From positions 62,001 to 126,000 of the forward strand of contig NZ_VEVQ02000004.1 in the NCBI RefSeq assembly GCF_006491595.2: a DNA stretch of 64,000 bases, read 5' to 3'. The DNA comes from Flavobacterium jejuense (GTDB taxonomy: Bacteria > Bacteroidota > Bacteroidia > Flavobacteriales > Flavobacteriaceae). Under the pieces are notes generated by a model that did no database searches, was not told the origin of the DNA, and saw only the letters and a program-made list of their open reading frames with translations. A program made the position numbers and the translations under genes. This document shows positions 61,381 through 64,000 of the stretch, in pieces (within the stretch, counting starts at the first letter, position 1; the number at the start of each line of letters is the position of its first letter).

Positions 61381-64000
61381 ATGAGTACACAAATTAAAAA
61401 CACGCTCTTCCGATTTGTAACAATGAGAGCTCCAGAAGTATTAGAAAAAGAAGCTGTTGACAAAGCATTCGTAAAACATCCAGAAATGGAGGAAATTAAT
61501 GAAACCTACACAAGTATCTATCTATCAGAATTACAAGGAGTCAAAACAGGAAAAAAAGAAGCGTTAAATGATGCTAGCGACAACTTTGAAGATTTTGCAT
61601 TACAAAGAAAAGAACAACTATTTGAAAATGGATTAATTTCAAAGGGATTCTTTGATTTTGCTATTTGGTTAACAAAAAATAGAACTCGTTTTTCAATAAC
61701 TGAATTGAATGAAAAAATTACCTCAAATCCTGAAATTACAGAAGGGATTGAAAAAAGTGTAATTGTTGCAATTTGGGATAATTTATTCTATCAAATTACC
61801 AATTCAAAATCCAGTTATTTAAGAGATACTATTTTGTCTATTCTAGTAGCTGATTTTTTTCTTAAAAATTACGCTACGGTTGCTGTTGATGATTTAGATC
61901 AATTGAGAAAATTAGCACAAGCTAGAGTAATTGTTCCAAAGACATTGTTTGAAAAAGAAGACACTTCTACTAAAGACAACTTGAAAAAACAGACATTGTC
62001 AGCGTTACCTATTACAACTAAAAATTTAGATAAAGAAGTAGTAACAATTGCAAGTAATCAAAAAATTGAAGTACTTAAAAAAGCTACAGAAGAATTAAAG
62101 CTAGCTAAAGTAAAATACTTGAAAGAAAATCAGAAAGCCTATAATTTTGCCCAAAAAGAGTATCATGATGACATAAAATTAGCTTATGATAATTCAGAAA
62201 AAGTACAAAAAACGTATGTTGATCCAGAAACCAATCAAGAAAGAACAGTAACAGAGTATGTAGATTTAGTATTACCTTCTTTTGAGTTTACGAATTTAGA
62301 AGAAGCAAACATGACCACTATTACAACAAGTGTTTCAGAAGAAACCGCATCATTAGTTGAAAATATTATTGCTATTCACAATTTTGAAACATTTGACGAA
62401 ATCAATGATTTTATAAATTCTGAAATAATTTCCTTATCTAATTCTATTTTTACAAATAATAATTCAAATCAAACGCTTGTTAGTACAAATGGAGTTGTAA
62501 TTCCTGTTTCTAATTTAAACACAGATACTTCAAATACGTTTACAGTTACTGGACTTGGTTTGGGTTATATTCCAACAATGCCTTTGCAGATTTTATTTAA
62601 CCAAATTCCAAATGTATCAGATATTGTTTCTGCCTCATATACGATAGGAGGTAAAACAACAAACTCGATAGCAAGCACAACATTTGAAAGTACGATTATA
62701 AATGGAAAATTGGCCGTAACAATTTTTACTGAAGGGTTAGCTATTAATCAACTACCAAGTTTTGACCTTTCAGGTGAATTTGTTTTAACCAATGGCACTA
62801 AAGTGATTTTTTCGGGTATGATTAAAATAAGCATGCCAAAACTTGCAATGATAGGAAGCTATGATGTTAAAGGAAAAGGAGCTTTCGAATTAGAACTCCT
62901 AAATGACACTATTGACATTGGAGATGGAAACACAGGTAATGTTGTCGATTATATTCCTACTGGTTTTGGTATAAGTCGATTAGGTGTAGCCGATTATAGA
63001 AAAGTAGAACAAGAAGTGTGTTGTTATGTTCCTGGTGAAGTTTCTCACATTGAAAACGTTATGGCTCGTGAGTATAAAGAAAAAACGACACGTCGCTTAA
63101 GAAGAACTGAAGATACAACTACAGTTAGTAACGAACAAGAAATTGAAAAATTAACTGACACAACCTCAACCGATCGCTATGAAATGAACCAAGAAGTGAG
63201 TTCTCTTTTAGCAGAAGACACCCATCAAGGAAGTTTTGTTAATGCAGGACTTAATTTTAATCATTTCTCCTTAAATGCTGGAGCAGATTTCGCCACAAAC
63301 ACCACTTCAGAAGAGTCTAATTCACAAGCAGTAACTCATGCTAAAGAAATTACAGAAAGAGCGTTAGACCGTGTAGTGAAAAAAGTGAAAGAAGAACGTA
63401 TTTCTAAGATTATTGAAGAATTTTCCGAAGAAAACACACATGGTTTCGATAATAGAAAAGGAGATAATCATGTTTCAGGAGTATATCGTTGGATTGATAA
63501 AGTGTACAAAAACAAAATAGTAAATTATGGCAAACGATTGATGTATGAATTCATGATTCCTGAACCTGCTTCTTTTCATAATTTAGCCACTCAGGATAAA
63601 ACCAATTATGATTTAATTCTAGAAAAACCTATCGATCCTAGAAAACCTTCAGATGAAACTGCTTTAGTATTAGATAACACATTTGAGCAAAAATACTTGA
63701 ATTGGGCAAAAAAATACAATGTAGCTATTCCTGAAAGACCTGTACAAAAGATCAAAATAAGTAAATCGGTTGATTTTTCAGGAGATAGGGCAGGTTCAAG
63801 TGGAACAAAAGAATTTACTATTCCTACAAACTATGCCATTACAGAAAATACAAAAATTCATTTCTCATGGAGAAAATGTGAAGCTTATCCAGGAATCATT
63901 TTCTCTGTAGGAAATACATCTTATTCCTATTCTGGTGGACATGGAGATATTTCCATTAATTCCAGTCAATTAAAAGGGATAACAGACACTTTAGCGGTTA
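61381..64000 (+). CDS. very large uncharacterised protein (first 873 codons; continues beyond window)
   Basis: An open frame from ATG 61381 to the right edge. No signal peptide. Parts visible: a helical N-terminus (1-190); a coiled-coil stretch (about 215-285, KKATEELKLAKVKYLKENQK); a beta-rich region (about 360-530); LGVADYRKVEQEVCCYVPGEVSHIENVMAREYKEKTTRRLRR (about 540-580); an alternating glycine/aromatic segment (NAGLNFNHFSLNAGADFA, about 618-636); a charged helix (EITERALDRVVKKVKEER); and GVYRWIDKVYKNKIVNYGKRLMYEFMIPEPASF (about 700-733). I associate the last motifs with very large bacterial proteins of unknown function, from memory only. Cytosolic or non-classically exported. Confidence 0.85.
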   Translation, partial: MSTQIKNTLFRFVTMRAPEVLEKEAVDKAFVKHPEMEEINETYTSIYLSELQGVKTGKKEALNDASDNFEDFALQRKEQLFENGLISKGFFDFAIWLTKNRTRFSITELNEKITSNPEITEGIEKSVIVAIWDNLFYQITNSKSSYLRDTILSILVADFFLKNYATVAVDDLDQLRKLAQARVIVPKTLFEKEDTSTKDNLKKQTLSALPITTKNLDKEVVTIASNQKIEVLKKATEELKLAKVKYLKENQKAYNFAQKEYHDDIKLAYDNSEKVQKTYVDPETNQERTVTEYVDLVLPSFEFTNLEEANMTTITTSVSEETASLVENIIAIHNFETFDEINDFINSEIISLSNSIFTNNNSNQTLVSTNGVVIPVSNLNTDTSNTFTVTGLGLGYIPTMPLQILFNQIPNVSDIVSASYTIGGKTTNSIASTTFESTIINGKLAVTIFTEGLAINQLPSFDLSGEFVLTNGTKVIFSGMIKISMPKLAMIGSYDVKGKGAFELELLNDTIDIGDGNTGNVVDYIPTGFGISRLGVADYRKVEQEVCCYVPGEVSHIENVMAREYKEKTTRRLRRTEDTTTVSNEQEIEKLTDTTSTDRYEMNQEVSSLLAEDTHQGSFVNAGLNFNHFSLNAGADFATNTTSEESNSQAVTHAKEITERALDRVVKKVKEERISKIIEEFSEENTHGFDNRKGDNHVSGVYRWIDKVYKNKIVNYGKRLMYEFMIPEPASFHNLATQDKTNYDLILEKPIDPRKPSDETALVLDNTFEQKYLNWAKKYNVAIPERPVQKIKISKSVDFSGDRAGSSGTKEFTIPTNYAITENTKIHFSWRKCEAYPGIIFSVGNTSYSYSGGHGDISINSSQLKGITDTLAV

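Noticed and set aside
59800..64000. A prophage
   Set aside because: Only a repressor-like gene and a giant unknown protein are visible; no integrase, terminase, capsid or attachment-site repeat could be found within the window.

Overview
The window is AT-rich bacterial chromosome from a member of the Bacteroidota, most likely a Flavobacterium-like Flavobacteriaceae. Support comes from gene families typical of that group (a complete Bat operon, DUF3078 and DUF2480 proteins, a TonB receptor with DUF5689-type lipoproteins, TIGR04222 and DUF3103 proteins), many short lipoboxes, and promoters of the TTG-N19-TAnnTTTG type. I saw no tRNA, rRNA, CRISPR array or transposase. Gene identities are my own reading of the translations; no database search was run.

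Layout. 1-7.5 kb (mostly minus): a partial GH92 alpha-mannosidase, pheS, a YfeH-like bile-acid:sodium symporter family protein, CvpA, and a TIGR04222/Cys-Gly-rich membrane protein that appears split in two by a frameshift. 7.5-16.5 kb (minus): moxR, a DUF58 gene, a Bat-associated membrane gene, then batA-batE, packed with overlapping or adjacent ends. 16.7-23.1 kb: a DUF3103-like lipoprotein, an AlbA_2/Schlafen-like protein, and a minus-strand set consisting of a response regulator, a TPR histidine kinase, and a tandem array of four near-identical 58-59 aa lipoprotein genes plus one diverged relative. 23.3-25.1 kb (plus): a PPP phosphatase, a small exported protein and a PhnA-type protein.

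25.4-31.8 kb (plus) holds the most unusual block: a metacaspase-like C14 protease, a V8/trypsin-like protease with an N-terminal pro-region, three mutually related proteins of unknown family (112, 512 and 638 aa) and a CYTH-like protein. It is bounded upstream by a strong terminator. I read it as a candidate two-protease cascade with its own substrates or effectors, possibly a conflict or cell-death module; that function is inference.

32-44 kb: an ALDH7-type aldehyde dehydrogenase, 3-hydroxyanthranilate dioxygenase, a secreted EEP-family hydrolase divergent from a TonB receptor and two surface lipoproteins (perhaps a nucleic-acid or phosphate acquisition set), HflX, a coiled-coil membrane protein and a DUF3078 protein. 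44-54 kb (minus): the SUF iron-sulfur assembly genes, in two transcripts separated by a terminator (sufA, sufB, two extra genes, sufC, sufD; then sufS, a lipoprotein gene, sufE, a DUF59 gene), followed by an ABC exporter and a DUF2480 gene. 54-59 kb (plus): an MBL-fold hydrolase, a subtilisin-like lipoprotein and an M1 peptidase. 59-64 kb: an S24 repressor-like regulator with its promoter and operator-like repeat, a hypothetical gene, a decayed pseudogene flanked by two copies of an AATCACTAT palindrome, and the first 873 codons of a very large uncharacterised protein that runs off the right edge.
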